Shown: piece by piece, positions 1 to 11,705 of the stretch
How positions within the stretch are numbered: position 1 is the first letter of the stretch
How the letters are laid out: the number at the start of each line of letters is the position of its first letter
Source: Metellina segmentata
Lineage: Eukaryota; Arthropoda; Arachnida; Araneae; Tetragnathidae
Direction of reading: 5' to 3'
NCBI GenBank assembly: GCA_947359465.1
Contig: OX375881.1
Coordinates: forward strand, 115,254,738 to 115,318,737
Length of the DNA stretch: 64,000 nt
Position numbers and translations under genes: made by a program
The notes under the pieces: generated by a model
Database searches by the model: none
What the model was told of the DNA's origin: nothing
The model's input: only the letters and a program-made list of their open reading frames with translations

Positions 1-431
1 AAATTTTAGAAATGCTGATCTCAACTAATTTTAGTTACGTCGTGTTCATTGGATGCCAAAGTTTCCAAAAATAATTCAACAAGCTATTAATAAAAATTAT
101 TTGTCCTCTAAACCTCCAATTAAAAAAATATTACAACAGGGTTTGATGTCTTTAATGTCCTTCAAATTTTCAGCATTACTGATTAAAAAAATAACATAAA
201 ATTTTATATTCAAAGCAATCAGTCGAAATTAATTCAATTACATGGATAGCTAAAACGCATATCAGAACAAAATTGCCTGCTACGCATATATTGCTTATTA
301 CTTATAGTGCAACTATAAAATTATATAAATCCTTTCAATACTGCCTGATTGAAAATTCTACTGTTTTTTGAAAATTTCAATACATCAAAACGTTAAATAT
401 CTCAACAAAATTACTTCTTATACATATAGGG
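1..431. other. AT-rich DNA without a recognised feature
   Basis: No coding frame, repeat family or terminal inverted repeat was recognised here. The stretch ends where a SINE-B head begins. Confidence 0.5.
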
Positions 432-748
432 CCGCGGTATCCCCGTTGAAAGATTAACGGATTATCAACCAAAGGGTTTCGAGTTAGAATCCAACCAAAG
501 ACCGTCGTGTACAAAGAGGCTGGTGTACGTTAAATATGTCGTGGCCTAAATTGTACTCACGATGGCGTGGTATGGAAGTTTGGAGAGTGGGGTGCCAACT
601 CATTTGTGACCTCGTCATCTGACCGGGGTTCAAAATTGCGTGGTGTTGTTCACGAATCTTTCTATTTGAGATTGATCCTGGACCGTCACTAATAGCCCGT
701 TGTGTCGCTCCAGTGCGACGTTAATTAAAATATCTACCTCCCTATACA
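432..748 (+). repeat. SINE-B copy (tRNA-headed, nearly full length)
   Basis: The head carries a degenerate pol III A box and a B-box-like GAGTTAGAATCC. The shared SINE body follows (GTCGTGGCC, GGAAGTTTGGAGAGTGGGG, CATCTGACCG, AATAGCCCGTTGTGT, GCGACGTTAATTAAAAT) and then a tail of CTACC-type units. The head differs from that of the SINE-A copies elsewhere in the window, while the body is the same. It is an old copy with many substitutions and is not a protein gene despite short open frames. Confidence 0.8.
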
Positions 749-1539
749 TAAATAAAATTTTGTAAATTTGGGGCATTGTTTCATCAGTGTTTAAGTTAAA
801 ATATTTGAAAGAAGTACAGCATCTCAGAACTTGGCGTTGAAATTAACTCAAGTATTTAAAAGCAAATGTTAATATATTTACTCTGCAGGATATTATTATT
901 TATATAATTGCAATATACCCTAAAACGATTTTGTATGAAAATACTACTCGACAGTAAAATGTGCTATATTTGGTGCAAAATGAGAACTGCATTTCAATAA
1001 TGATACTAACATAAACTGATAAAAGAAGTATGGCTGCTTAGTGGTTTCCTTTTTATGACCCTAATTCCAAATAGGATGTGCTGTTTCAAAATATAAATGC
1101 GTTTTAGAAATGCAAGACATACTAAATAACGAGGTTACAAAACTTTGATTGATATTAGTCAGACATTGCTTAATCGTACATTTGTAATATAAAAAAAAAT
1201 TTATTATCAATTATAATTTATATCAAGTTTTAAAATTAAAAAAAAAATGCAATGATTGAATATTAAATAATATATTAATGTAATTAATGATAAGAAAAGA
1301 ATAATCTGGTGTATAAATAAGCAGATGATCATAAGCTAAAAATATACTGTGTGTGATAGTTATATTTCACATCGAAAATTCAGAGGATTTTAAAAATGCA
1401 AATTAAATTTATGATTTCTTAAAGTTTGAATCCAAAAAAATGTACAATGGAAGGAGACTTATTCTATTTCATCATTTTCTAAGTAGCAATATTTGATAGA
1501 AATTTAAACCGTGACAATTTTTTTGCGGATCTTTCCCTT
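749..1539. other. AT-rich DNA without a recognised feature
   Basis: I see only AT-rich sequence with short A/T runs and no supported gene or repeat family. Confidence 0.4.
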
Positions 1540-1612
1540 CTGGATTGCCCCTGGACCGTCGCTAAAAGCCCGTTGTTTTGCTCCAGGGCGAAGTAAACTC
1601 GACTACAAACCT
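1540..1612 (+). repeat. SINE-B 3' tail fragment
   Basis: Only the 3' end of the SINE body is present: GGACCGTCGCTAAAAGCCCG, GCTCCAGGGCGAAGT and a CTACC tail. This is typical of 5'-truncated SINE copies. Confidence 0.6.
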
Positions 1613-2434
1613 ACCTTTAACTGACCTCACTTAAAGACTGAAGATTTCTACTAATTGTAGAATGCTGTCCATTTTTAGAAAAAATAAGAAAACACTTAGC
1701 ATAGTTAAAATTCTGTTTTCAAGTTGAAACGACTAAGTTTCATGATCGAACAGTGTTCTCGCAGAAACCCTTGTGTGATATATGTGTGATTTATTCTTCA
1801 TAAATATAAATATAAATATGTATTTATGCATGCCTTTTAAACCGATGCTTTAGCAGATTGACACGGCTTCTTATTGCTTATGAAACCATCGTGGTAGGTC
1901 TTGCATTTGCTTATAAATTGTACGTGACCCACAATGTTGCCAACTTGACGAACAAGACAAATGGCAGAGGTCAAAAAGAACCAGAACGAGTGAAAACATC
2001 AATATCCACCTACAAGTGTTATATATAAGGTGTTGCAAAGATAAACGGTCAGAATTTATTGAGATAGAAAACATTTCATTAAAAAAATACGATTCGCATT
2101 ATTTGTAAAAAGTAAAGAACAATTTTTAATCCTAACGGAGAACAACAAAATTTGGATTGGTAAGTATCGGAAAAACTAATAATTTTACTGTAAAAGTTTT
2201 GTTTCCAATTTTAGATTCCAGTTATTATTGTCAATATTAAACTTTTTGCTATCAGGTAATAACTGAATTTAACGGTTATTTTTAACAGTTAAAAATTGGT
2301 AGCAATTAACTTTAAATAAATTAACTATTAAGTGACTTGTTGAAACTTAGAAATTTTAACTTCTTACTCGTATCGGATATTTCCATACATTTCAATTTTT
2401 TAAGTTAAAATTTAATTTAGTTGAAATCGTTTCA
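1613..2434. other. AT-rich DNA without a recognised feature
   Basis: A 67-codon minus-strand frame at 1871-2074 has no recognisable motif and is probably chance. Confidence 0.4.
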
Positions 2435-2620
2435 TTGACATCTTAATTCTCTGCTGGATTTCTTGAGATGTCTCCGGTTATTAGCAAAACTGACGAGATA
2501 TCTCGTCATCATAAAAAATCCGTAATGTCTTGATGACGAGATATCTCGTCATTAGCAGAATTGGTCAGATCATCATTGATGAGATATCTCGACGAAACCA
2601 CTTGGAGGGTTATTGACTCT
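2435..2620. repeat. GATATC-family element, short copy
   Basis: Three units with the palindromic core CGAGATATCTCG are spaced by CATCA-type linkers. The right end is CGAAACCACTTGGAGGGTT, the terminal sequence seen at many other copies. The left end is degraded. No coding capacity is present. Confidence 0.7.
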
Positions 2621-2792
2621 AGCTGTTACTATTTTCGATGGAAATTACTAACTGTTATTTTCCTATACGACTCTTATATAAATTACTATCAGAATAACAG
2701 CCTTTTTCAATGAGTTAGATCGGATTTCTTGCTCTGCAGCGCAAGATCCAAAGATGGACAATCAACATGAAAAGAAAAACACGTGTTTATCT

Positions 2793-3590
2793 TAAGGGGG
2801 CTTACTACCTTTAAACCACTCTTGATGGAGTAGGAATAAGGTCAGCTTCGAAGCTATGTCATTTTTTAAGTATTGCAAAAAATGGAATACTTTTTTTTCC
2901 ATTATGCTCCTGCATTTTTAAGATATAAAATACATCATACAAACATGATTTAAATATTATCAGGAGTTTTTGTGTCGGGCTCGTTAAGGTATAACTTCAT
3001 TGTGAGTAAAGATTTGAGGAACAGTGCTGCGTGCAAGATTGCACATAAACAAATAGATGTATACAAATTAATTTTAGTGTAATTTATTCTATATATATAA
3101 CAGATTAAAATGAAAGCAAAAAATAAAAAAATAAAGAAAAATTAGCATTTTTTATCAATTATGTTTCATGGAAGCAGTAAATATTATGATACGTCAACAA
3201 CAATGTCTTTCCCCAAAATTCCAAAATAATAAATTTTTTTTCAATATTGTGGTTTTAAAACAAACATGTAGGTTTACCGAATATGTATACCAATTTTTGA
3301 ACACGTTGCTCAAATAGTACTTCAGATATCATGCGCTCAATCTGAGATTTTTCTTTAAAAAAAAAAAAAAAAAAGCTGAATAAAACATCCGTAAAGATAA
3401 AATGTTGGTTACAAAAGCCCATGTTTTGCTCAGTGTACCTTTCGATTTTCTTTCATATCTCTGGTATTTATTTGAATTTTGTTATGCGGTTTGTGTCAAA
3501 ATGATCAGAAATGTATGTTCTTTAATATATATATATTTTTGAAAAATCGAATTTTTGGAAGGTTTAAAGGTCGTAAGCACTATCTAAGTA
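2793..3590. mobile_element. Putative non-autonomous TIR element, ~0.8 kb
   Basis: Imperfect inverted ends bound this segment: GGGCTTACTACCTTTAAACC at the left, and at the right the complement of GTGCTTACGACCTTTAAACC. The interior is AT-rich with a poly-A run near 3358 and no transposase frame. Superfamily is unassigned and the target duplication is unclear. Confidence 0.5.
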
Positions 3591-3639
3591 AATAGAACCT
3601 CGAAAAGCAAAAGTGATTAGAAGAGTAGGGACACAAGCA

Positions 3640-3740
3640 GAGAAATAATGTTGCTTAACAGTCCAAGTGTTTCGACAAGATATCCTGTCCAAGATCTGAT
3701 CAATTGTTCTATGGACGAGATACCTCGTGTGTCAATAATA
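3640..3740. repeat. GATATC-family fragment
   Basis: The left terminal sequence TCCAAGTGTTTCGACAAGATA is followed by a GATCTGATCAATT linker and GGACGAGATACCTCG. It is a short degraded copy of the same family as at 2435. Confidence 0.55.
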
Positions 3741-3978
3741 TGAGACAAGATCAACAAGAGTACAAGATGCTTGAGATTCATGAATATGTATTATTCGTAG
3801 TGGAGAATCGACCAAAGTCAGTAATGAAGACTATTGATAAAACCAATCATGAGTCGATCACGTGAACAGTTGTTGATCATATAGAAAGCGCAGTTAATCG
3901 GGACGAATATTGGGTTGAAGCAAAAGTTCGTCTCGTTTCTTTACGTTTAATCGTAAAATATTACGTTTAATCAATATA

Positions 3979-4105
3979 CTAGTACGTGCCGTTCTGCTCG
4001 ATGACCTTTCTACATCTCAACTGCAACTGCATCATCCCGCGCTCGTAGAAGTTCTGCCTATAGAACTGATCCAGATGACCGAACTTTCTGAACCACTTAC
4101 GGCAC
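3979..4105 (-). pseudogene. Mariner transposase C-terminal remnant
   Basis: The reverse strand reads ...KWFRKFGHLDQFYRQNFYE, then RGMMQLQLRCRKVIEQNGTY and a stop. This is the conserved mariner transposase tail (family pattern: FYxRGIxxLPxRWxKVIEQNGxY). The catalytic DDD region is absent. Only about 40 codons remain, ending next to the terminal repeat as expected for a mariner 3' end. Confidence 0.75.
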
Positions 4106-4244
4106 ATGGAATTTGTAATAATCAACGGCACCCTCACGCTACAGGAGACATATCGCCTTTTCCGCTTATAAGAAATAAAAAATGCATATGTCTTAAATGC
4201 TCCATATTTTCTGACATTTTTAATTCTTCACAAAATTTAAAATA

Positions 4245-4840
4245 GAGTAGGTGTTCCAAATATCATCTACCCTAACTATTTCTCTGTATATCAGTCTCCT
4301 GGGTTGAGAAATCAAGCTGGAAACTAAATGAATATCACAAGGAACTATTCTCCTTTTGTTTCCAGAGATCATACACCTCCTTTACATATGTCAGCTTAAG
4401 TTAGCTAGTATAACTTCAAAAAGTTTCCCAAGTGAATTTTCAAGAGTGGTTTCCTAATATCGCCTACCTCAGTTCCAATTACCACCCAACAGGCGAAATG
4501 AAGAGCTACTATTAAAAACGAGTTGCTAATGGAGCATACATATTTCGCTTTAGTATTGAATATGCTTTCAAGTCATATAAACGAAATTATGATTTGGCAA
4601 CACTTACCTGGATATACCCCGAATGGATTGGAGACAAAAAATACGTTTATCACAGCCTCAAATACTTCAGGTGCAATAGTGTTGTTGATATAAGTGATAG
4701 GAAACTTGCCGGTGGCGCTACGTGTGACAAAATCCTAAACCGTCAAGGTAACTACATAAACTCGTAGATGTCGCGAATAGTAGCTTGCAAACACGAGTAG
4801 GCGATATTAAGCACAGGGGCGATATTTAGAACACCTACTC
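4245..4840. mobile_element. TA-flanked MITE nested in the mariner remnant
   Basis: Inverted ends GAGTAGGTGTTCCAAATATC at the left and the complement of GAGTAGGTGTTCTAAATATC at the right are bounded by TA on both sides. The length is about 596 bp with no recognised transposase. Its position between the two mariner ends indicates that it inserted after the mariner. Confidence 0.6.
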
Positions 4841-5439
4841 TACACAATACAATAACATAATTTGTTTCCAAAGTACTCGCTGAAATTCCTGCTTTCGAAC
4901 AACATCCAAACTTTACAAGTGTAAAGTTAATACTTCGTTTGTGCGATACAGTGCCATTTAGAGCCAAAAACGAGACGAACGTTTGCATCCATAGAATAGA
5001 AACCGTTTAATGGACATGTCACGGGAAACATTTAGCATACCGGAACCGGAATCCTGAAGGGACCTGACATTAAGGACTCTTTCCATTGTAGATAACCTTA
5101 GGAATGTCCATGGTTTAAAGTTAAAACCTGTCAGGGCATCTAAGAACTTGACAGTCTCATGACGCCTTTAAAACAACAATGAGGCGGTTGTTTGATGACA
5201 ATGGAAGCATATAATTAAATTTTAGGCACGCTGGGAAAGAGGAATTTTTTACGGGATGAGCGTAAACGAGTAAACATCCTAGGAAGTATGCAAAGATCTC
5301 GAGAAATTCTGTCCATAGAATATCAACGTTACTGATAAAACAGTTTTCGTGCCACGACAGAGTTACAGGCATGTAAAACAGTTTGGCAGTAAAAAACATT
5401 GGGTCAAATATACGCTATAACAAAAAAAATCGACGTACT

Positions 5440-6009
5440 GAGAAGGAGTTGTGCCGGGCTCGATCAACTTGCAACGGCGCTGACTGGGGACGTATAGTCT
5501 TTAGTGACGAGTTCCGTTTCCAACTGTGTCCTGACGACTACCACAGACGTGTCTGGAGACGTCCAGGGTAGCGTGGGGATCCTGCTCTTGCTACAGCACG
5601 CAACACATGCCCACAACAGGGCTTTAAGGTCTGGGGTGCTATCTCCTTTGATAGCCATTTCTTACAGCACAGCAGTACGTAGACGACATTCTACGACCGG
5701 TTGTGTTACCGTTCCTTTTGTGACACCCCGGACTTAGTTTTCAACAAGACAATACCCGCTTTGCTATGAATTGTCTTCAAGATTGCCCAACACTTCCTTG
5801 GCCAGCTAGGTCTTCTGATGTCTCTCCCATAGAGCATATTCGGGACCTTATGGGAAGGCAATTGAAACCTTCCCGGAATGTTGACCATATAGCCCGACAG
5901 TTGGAGACAGTTTGGCAACCGTAGGATACCATCAAATAACTTTTTTCCGTTTATGCCACGCCGGGTGTCAGCTTTCATCCAGGCCAGAGGTGGACCACCG
6001 CCTTATTGA
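5440..6009 (+). pseudogene. Tc1-family transposase, broken (DD34E catalytic half)
   Basis: Successive frames read WGRIVFSDEFRFQLCPDD, VWRRPG, KVWGAISFDS, YVDDILRPVVLPFL, VFQQDN, LPWPARSSDVSPIEH and RNVDHIARQLETVW, ending RGGPPPY at a TGA at 6007-6009. FSDE supplies the first Asp, QQDN the second Asp and SPIEH the Glu of the DD34E triad of Tc1 transposases. Several internal stops and frameshifts interrupt it and the N-terminal DNA-binding region is missing, so it cannot encode an active enzyme. No terminal inverted repeats were located around it. Confidence 0.88.
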
Positions 6010-7650
6010 CTTCCTCCCTTGGTAAAGGTCAAACTGGTTATAAATCATTCAATTGTCCTGAAATTGTAATTATTTGTTTTTCTATGTATATTCTTCACAT
6101 ATTCACCCATTTTTATCGCAATCGGTCAACATGTGCAAAGACCTGCTGCGAATATTATCTGGAATGGACGCTAGTTTCAGTAGGAAGTATTGGTTAACAA
6201 AGTATCTGGTGCGAAACATTACACACAACAAACGTCACTAACCAAGAATGAAAAGAAACCATTTGCGGTTGAAAGGATGAGGCATAAGCAGTTCTTGGTT
6301 GGTTTTTATCAAAGAGGTTGATACAGAAACTGAGACTTTAAGAAATAATTGTTTTGGCTTTAGATTTAGTATATTTATATATTTTTTCAATCTAATTAAA
6401 ATATTTTTATTGGGGCTTCTATATGCTTCAGCTTCCGTACTTCAAGCGGAGTCTTAAAACGTTATTCTCTATGTCGCTTTTGTGTATACTCTAACTCCCG
6501 GGAAGAAGATAGTTGGATCATGTGGTTTTGAATGAGTCTATTAATTTAGTTAGTGAACTGATGCGAACGTAAACTAATACCTTCCATAGTTAACATCATT
6601 AGCTCGAATTCAGGTTCTAAAGTGATAAAATTGCTAACGAGTTGACAGGAGGAAAATACTGAGATAACCATTCATACTTTAGTGGTTGACAGACGTCTCT
6701 CAATGCGTTTTCACACTTATTTTAAAAATTAACGCACCCAAGATCCAGAATCCGCACAAAAAAAATTTAATTATTCATAATTAAAAATAAAAAACGTATG
6801 ATCTAAAGAAAAATTGAGACATTTTTAATAAACTTGTCTTTGGCCATTCGTTCTATCCCTCCTATTGGTAAATCATCTTTTTTATTCCCAAGAAGTGCGA
6901 TGTATCGAAAGGTTCGTTTTGTTTGTTACTTTATGGTCCTATTTGGCTTCTCGAAGGCAAATTAGATCGATTTAGTTCTGAAATCTATTTTTTTTGTGTG
7001 CTTTGGTAAGGTTGACGTTGACTCCGTAGGCTGACTTCGTCATATCCTAGAGGGAACTGATCGAAAAACAAGTGTCCGCCTCGGATTTTTATCTAGCCCT
7101 TAGGGCTGTGTAGTACTCTGTTACCTATTGTTCTTTACTTTTAACAAGAAAGTTACCATTTTTTAACTAATCATTTCAATGAACTAGATAAAATCATGCA
7201 AGTTAGATAGTTCGACGTTTAATGATACTGAATTTTTTTTGTGCTGTAATTTTCCTAGGAGTGAAAGTCTAAGAATATGTAAAAAATTGCATTGCTTGTA
7301 TTCACTAAGAATAAGACATGTTCTACATGGTTGCAAAGATATTATCTATGTTGTAGCGAATATAATTTAAAGTTTACCTTAATTTTCAATCTGCGCTTTC
7401 TTGTTTCTTCTTTTATACTTTTACACAGCATTGAGATTAGCATCATTTGGAGTTTTCAAATGTCAATTAGAAATGAGAGGAGGGGATGGGACACTTAGTT
7501 AGATCGTGAAAAGTTGAGCCGATTCTACCGCAAACTCAATTATAACTTTATTTAGTGTTAAATCTATTGAGAAAAAATGGGATAAGGACCGTGGTTGGGG
7601 TAGAACTGGGTTAATCAATGGTGGCAACTTTTAATAATTTTATTTGTTTT
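6010..7650. other. Long stretch without a recognised feature
   Basis: Moderately AT-rich DNA. Short frames at 6006-6197 and 7292-7498 lack motifs. No repeat family shared with the rest of the window was seen. Confidence 0.4.
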
Positions 7651-8486
7651 TAGCCCTCTAGGTGGTTTATGTTCGTGAGGGAAACTGCCTTGTAGTGTTC
7701 AGACTCTGGTGCAAAATACCTGTTTTAAATTATCTCCAGATCTGGGCAAGAGACCTACTACATTTTTCCTAATTAGATTTTCATTCCTTTTGGAGAAAAA
7801 GGGCAGTTTTGTCTTGATGAGATGTCTGTTCCTTATAAAAATTACCTTCGGGATTGATCCTGAACCGTCATCAATAGCCCATTGTGTCGATCTAGTGTGA
7901 CGTTAGTTAAAATACTTACCAATCTTAGCAAAATTCAACAGATCTCGGACGACATATCTGTTCCTTAGCAAAACTGACCAGATATTGGTTGAGATATCTG
8001 TTCCTTAATGAAATAAAACAGGCTTAGGACGAAATATATGTTCCTTAGCGTCGTCAATCCCGTTGTGCTGCTCCAGTACGACGTTAATTAAAATACCTAC
8101 CTACCTACCTGTTTCTTAGCAAAATTAACCAGATCTCTGGGTCGAAATATTTATTCCCTAGCAAAACTGACCAGATCTTGGATGAGATATCTGTTCCTTA
8201 ATAAATGTGACCAGATCTTGGACGAAATATCCGTTCCTTAACAAAATTGAACAGGTCTTGGACGAAATGTATGTTCTTTAGCGTCGTCAATAGCCCGTTG
8301 TGTTATTCCAGTAAGACGTTCATTAAAATACCCAAGTACATACCCGTTAATTGGCAAAATTGACCAGATCAATTGTCAAAATATTAAGGCCCTAGCTAAA
8401 CTGACCAGATCTTGGTCGATATATCTGTTCCTTAATAAAATTTATCATATCTGAGACGAGATATCTCGTCGAAACCCTTGGAGAGT
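7651..8486. repeat. GATATC-family element, long form
   Basis: The left end is CCCTCTAGGTGGTTT and the right end CGTCGAAACCCTTGGAGAG. A left module (CAGACTCTGGTGCAAAA... to GGGCAGTTTTGTC) is shared with copies at 22.4 and 57.9 kb. It is followed by tandem ~45-bp units of the form GACCAGATCTTGGACGA, GATATCTGTTCCTTA. Three SINE 3' tails (7847-7920, 8045-8107, 8280-8345) interrupt the units. This is the fullest copy in the window. No protein is encoded. Confidence 0.65.
7847..7920 (+). repeat. SINE tail fragment in GATATC element
   Basis: GGGATTGATCCTGAACCGTC, AATAGCCCATTGTGTCGA and TGTGACGTTAGTTAAAATAC are the SINE 3' body. Equivalent tails lie at 8045-8107, which carries a (TACC)n end, and at 8280-8345. 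Confidence 0.6.
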
Positions 8487-8489
8487 TCA

Positions 8490-8925
8490 ATAATTGGAAA
8501 ACGCGTCTCCAGCTCTGAGATAATGTCCCAACAAATGTAAAACGGAAGGGAATTGAAAGTCAGGGGGAAGCGATGCAACGCAGCTTCTCACAGAGATGTA
8601 GGACAAGCCGACAGCAGACACACTTTCACTCCAAACATGACCTACTTTCCATTTAGGGGACCCAAGGAGAGAGAGAGTCTTAAAGAGAGCGGAATGGGAG
8701 GCAACACGGGGCTCAATCGGGGGACAAGAAGACAGCGAACGCGTGCTCGGCGCAGGTGGGGTCACAGTCTGCTTGACTTGTCGGGGGTCCCCAGGGGGTG
8801 CAACACGGGGAACTTTTTATAAGGTATGCCCGACTCTCACCGTGAAAGTTCTGAAAAAAGAAGCACGGATATTGTTGCGCAAGCACATTTTTTTCCTTCT
8901 TCTTAAAGTGGGGCACGAGGTAACG
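8490..8925. other. GC-richer, apparently low-copy block
   Basis: This block is clearly richer in G+C than its surroundings and has overlapping open frames on both strands (8553-8822 plus, 8487-8765 minus). None shows a domain, and they shadow each other. It has no match elsewhere in the window. It may be unique host sequence. Confidence 0.35.
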
Positions 8926-9540
8926 GGGGTATATTTGGGAGGAGGCACTGTTCCCAGTTTTAGCTGAATTCCCCGAACCCAACTGTGGTGGATGGGTTTG
9001 AGGACGTTATTGGTCTTCTTGGAGTGCCTTCCTAATTCCTTCAGGCTGATCTTAATTAGATGGATATGAAGCACGCGTGGCATTCCTTGGAGTTTTCTTC
9101 TTGTTTGGGGGTTGACTCACCTCTTACCTTTAACCAGACTGAAAGATATGGAAGTGAATCATTGGGAATTCATGTAAATATTCGACTGTTACTCTTTTCA
9201 AGCCCTTCTCTGCCAGCTAACTTTAGGCATGGTTAAACTACATGTTTTTCCTGAGTAAATTACGTAGGTAGTTGGGTTAACGTACACTGGAACAACACAA
9301 CATGTTGTTTTGCGACGATCCGGGATCAGTCCCGAAGAGAAAGATCCGTCCAGTGTAAAGAAAAACTGCCGTCGAAGAAAATACACTTCCTGTTTCACAA
9401 CATGACAGTGAAAATGTGTTAAATCCAATAACTATTGACCTCACCTATATGGCTTCAAATTATTTTTAAAAAAACCAGTGTCACTGATTGAAAGCACAAA
9501 TCAAGCTACTCTTCATTCAAAAATTTCAGATGGATGCTTA
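8926..9540 (+). repeat. Local duplication, copy 1
   Basis: This segment is homologous to 9600-10455. Shared blocks include GAGGCACTGTTCCCAGTTTT, CTTCTTGGAGTGCCTTCCTA, ACTGAAAGATATGGAAGTGA and CAGTGTAAAGAAAAA. Copy 1 contains a SINE tail (9262-9358) absent from copy 2 and lacks most of the minisatellite present in copy 2. Function is unknown and no coding frame is conserved between the copies. Confidence 0.75.
9262..9358 (-). repeat. SINE tail fragment inserted in duplication copy 1
   Basis: GTAGGTAGTTGGGTTAACGT, GGAACAACACAACATG and GATCCGGGATCAGTCCCGAA match the reverse of the SINE 3' end. Copy 2 of the duplication has the uninterrupted sequence, which gives an empty site. Confidence 0.6.
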
Positions 9541-9599
9541 TTTATATAAAATTCTGTATTGTTGAACAATAAGATTTTTCCTGCTTAAAATGAGGAACG

Positions 9600-10455
9600 A
9601 GGCAATGGATATATTTGGGAGTAGGCACTGTTCCCAGTTTTAGTTAAATTAACGTCCTTAAGCCCATCCACCACAGTTGTTAATTTCCTTCAACCCATCC
9701 ACCACAGTTGATTAACACCTTAACCAATTGTACCCGTATACAGTTAAGGCGTTAACTAACTGTGATGGATGCGTTGATTAACCAACTGTGTTCATCCACA
9801 AAATCTTAAGACGTGTTGGTATCCAGTGTTGGTAAACGCCTTGATGTCCACCCACCACAGTTGGTTAGGCGTTGGTGATAGGTAACCACAGTTGGTAAAC
9901 GTCTTAACAGTTGGCTTATCGTCTTTAAGCCCATCCTCTACAGTTGTCTTATCGTCCAAACGCCCATACACTACAGTTGTCTTAGCGTCCTTAAGCCCAT
10001 TCACCACAGTTGGCTCGAGAACTTGGTCTTCTTGGAGTGCCTTCCTAATTCCTTCAGGCTGATCTTAATTAGATGGATATGAAGCACGTATGACATTCCA
10101 CGAAGTTTTATGTCTTGTTAGTGAGTTGGCTCTCCTCTTACCTCTACCGAGACTGAAAGATATGGAAGTGAATCATTAACAATTCGTACAAATGTTCGGC
10201 TATTACTCTTTTTAAACCCTCCTCTGTCATCGAACTTTAGGCATGATTACATGAGAGGGTTTTCCAGTGTAAAGAAAAATCACCGAAAGAAAAAAAAATA
10301 CATTCCAGCTTCACATGATGACAAATTAAATGTGTCAAATCCTACAATTGTTACCCAAATTTTATGGTCCCAAATTATAAAAAAATCCAGTTCATCACTA
10401 CTTGAAAATACAAAAATGCAAGTCAAGGTATTCTTCATTCAAAAAGTTTAAGTAG
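9600..10455 (+). repeat. Local duplication, copy 2, with minisatellite expansion
   Basis: The order of shared blocks is the same as in 8926-9540. Between GTTCCCAGTTTTAG and GGTCTTCTTGGAGTG it carries about 360 bp of repeated CCATCCACCACAGTTG units. In copy 1 the same place holds essentially one unit on the opposite strand (CAACTGTGGTGGATGG). Confidence 0.75.
9655..10015. repeat. CCATCCACCACAGTTG minisatellite
   Basis: Degenerate units around CCATCCACCACAGTTG, in both orientations, are separated by variable linkers such as TTAACGTCCTTAAGC. Units run both as CCACCACAGTTG and as its complement CAACTGTGATGGATG, so the array contains inverted units and could fold back. Spacing is irregular and there are no unique spacers of constant length, so it is not a CRISPR array. 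Confidence 0.75.
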
Positions 10456-10479
10456 GAAGTTGAATGTCACACCTATAGC

Positions 10480-10745
10480 AGCACAATATGCTTTGTTGGT
10501 GATATTCCGGGATCAAGCATAAAAGGACAGATTAGAATAAAACGCCTCGAAAATTTGAACCATATGACTAGCTGGCACCCCAGTCTCCAAACTTGCATCC
10601 CACGGCAACGTGAAGGCAATTGGAGCCACAAATTTAACGTGTATCAGCTCCCATGTACACGACGGTCTTTGGTTGGATCGAGTTTCGAACCCTCAACTCT
10701 CCGGTTGCTAATCCTTTACTCTTCAAAGTAGGATACCACGGCCCG
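10480..10745 (-). repeat. SINE-B copy, degraded
   Basis: On the reverse strand the head (GCAACCGGAGAGTTGAGGGT, then GTCGTGTACATGGGAGCTGA) and part of the body (CACGTTGCCGTGGGATGC, GAGACTGGGGTGCCAGC) are recognisable. The 3' half is strongly altered. Confidence 0.65.
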
Positions 10746-11104
10746 TTTAAATGCCAGAAGAATTCGTATTGATATTTATTCAGTGTGGGTGGATTTGTCA
10801 GTGCAAACATAAACTATCGTCAAAGAGAAATACTTTCGTTTACAAACTAATTGGATTTAAAACCGATTTGACGATGTGTGGTGATAAATGTAGTATACAT
10901 GGCATTCTGAAATTTCATTCGAGTAATGGGAAAAGTCACACCAGAACAAAGAAAACGGATTACTAAATAGTGAGTTTTAGCTCATAAGATAACAAAACGT
11001 CGTGGCTCAAATTTGGACGCATCACTAAAGGATGAACAAAGGTCTCATAAAAAATCTACACCCTTTTCAAAGGAGAATTGTATCTTACATAAACCCGGAT
11101 CATT
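10746..11104. other. No recognised feature
   Basis: A 71-codon frame (10751-10966) has no recognised domain and low coding plausibility. Confidence 0.35.
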
Positions 11105-11190
11105 TTCTTCGGTATTGATCGCAGACCGTCAATACCCCCTATGTGTTACTACAGTGTGACGTTAGTTAAATTTTATATCTATCTATATAA
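11105..11190 (+). repeat. SINE tail fragment
   Basis: TTCGGTATTGATCGCAGACC, CCTATGTGTTACTACAGTG and TGACGTTAGTTAAATTT are a diverged SINE 3' end. Confidence 0.5.
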
Positions 11191-11589
11191 ACCACGTCTA
11201 TTTGACCCTTTAATTTCCACTTTCTCTAAATACTTCTCTAATTAGACGGACGAAACAACAGGGATTGAGCCATTTCCGAAATATATTTATTGATTAAAAC
11301 GTACGTAAAATACGCGTAGACATCAAAAGCTTGCAAATCTACGACGGTCTATAATCGTTTAAGGCAAGTGTATAAACATCATAACCAATCCTACAAATGA
11401 TTTTGAGTATGACAACCCTCGTGAGCTGAACCACTTGTTAAAATGAACTACCCCCTGATCTGCATTTTCATTGGAGCTGCATTATACTGAAATGCTGTGG
11501 CATGAAACTTGCCGAAAATGCTGGATTTGAGACGTGGTTCTTTAACTTGTTTATATGTGATTACATCTTTGTCTTTCAGTTTTAATGAC
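11191..11589. other. No recognised feature
   Basis: AT-rich DNA lying between two SINE fragments. No frame or repeat is supported. Confidence 0.35.
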
Positions 11590-11705
11590 CATAGCTAGGA
11601 GTATGTTGATATGTGGACGTTTGGAGGGAGGGATGCCAGCTCAGATGTGACATTGCCGTCTGACCGTGGTTCAAAATTACGTGTTGTCCTCGAATCTTTC
11701 CCTTC
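11590..11705 (+). repeat. SINE body fragment, interrupted
   Basis: GGACGTTTGGAGGGAGGGAT, GCCAGCTCAGATGTG and CCGTCTGACCGTGGTTC run up to CCTTCGG, where a minus-strand SINE-A fragment begins. Confidence 0.6.

Larger units (their letters stand above)
3910..4991 (-). mobile_element. Mariner-like element (mellifera-type ends), dead
   Basis: The inverted ends are GGGTTGAAGCAAAAGTTCGT on the plus strand at the left and its near complement (ACGAACGTTTGCATCC) at the right, each flanked by TA, the target dinucleotide of Tc1/mariner elements. The minus-strand transposase C-terminus lies at 3979-4105. A second TA-flanked inverted-repeat element (4245-4840) lies inside, leaving about 485 bp of mariner sequence, much shorter than the usual ~1.3 kb. 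The copy is therefore internally deleted and inactive. Confidence 0.7.
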
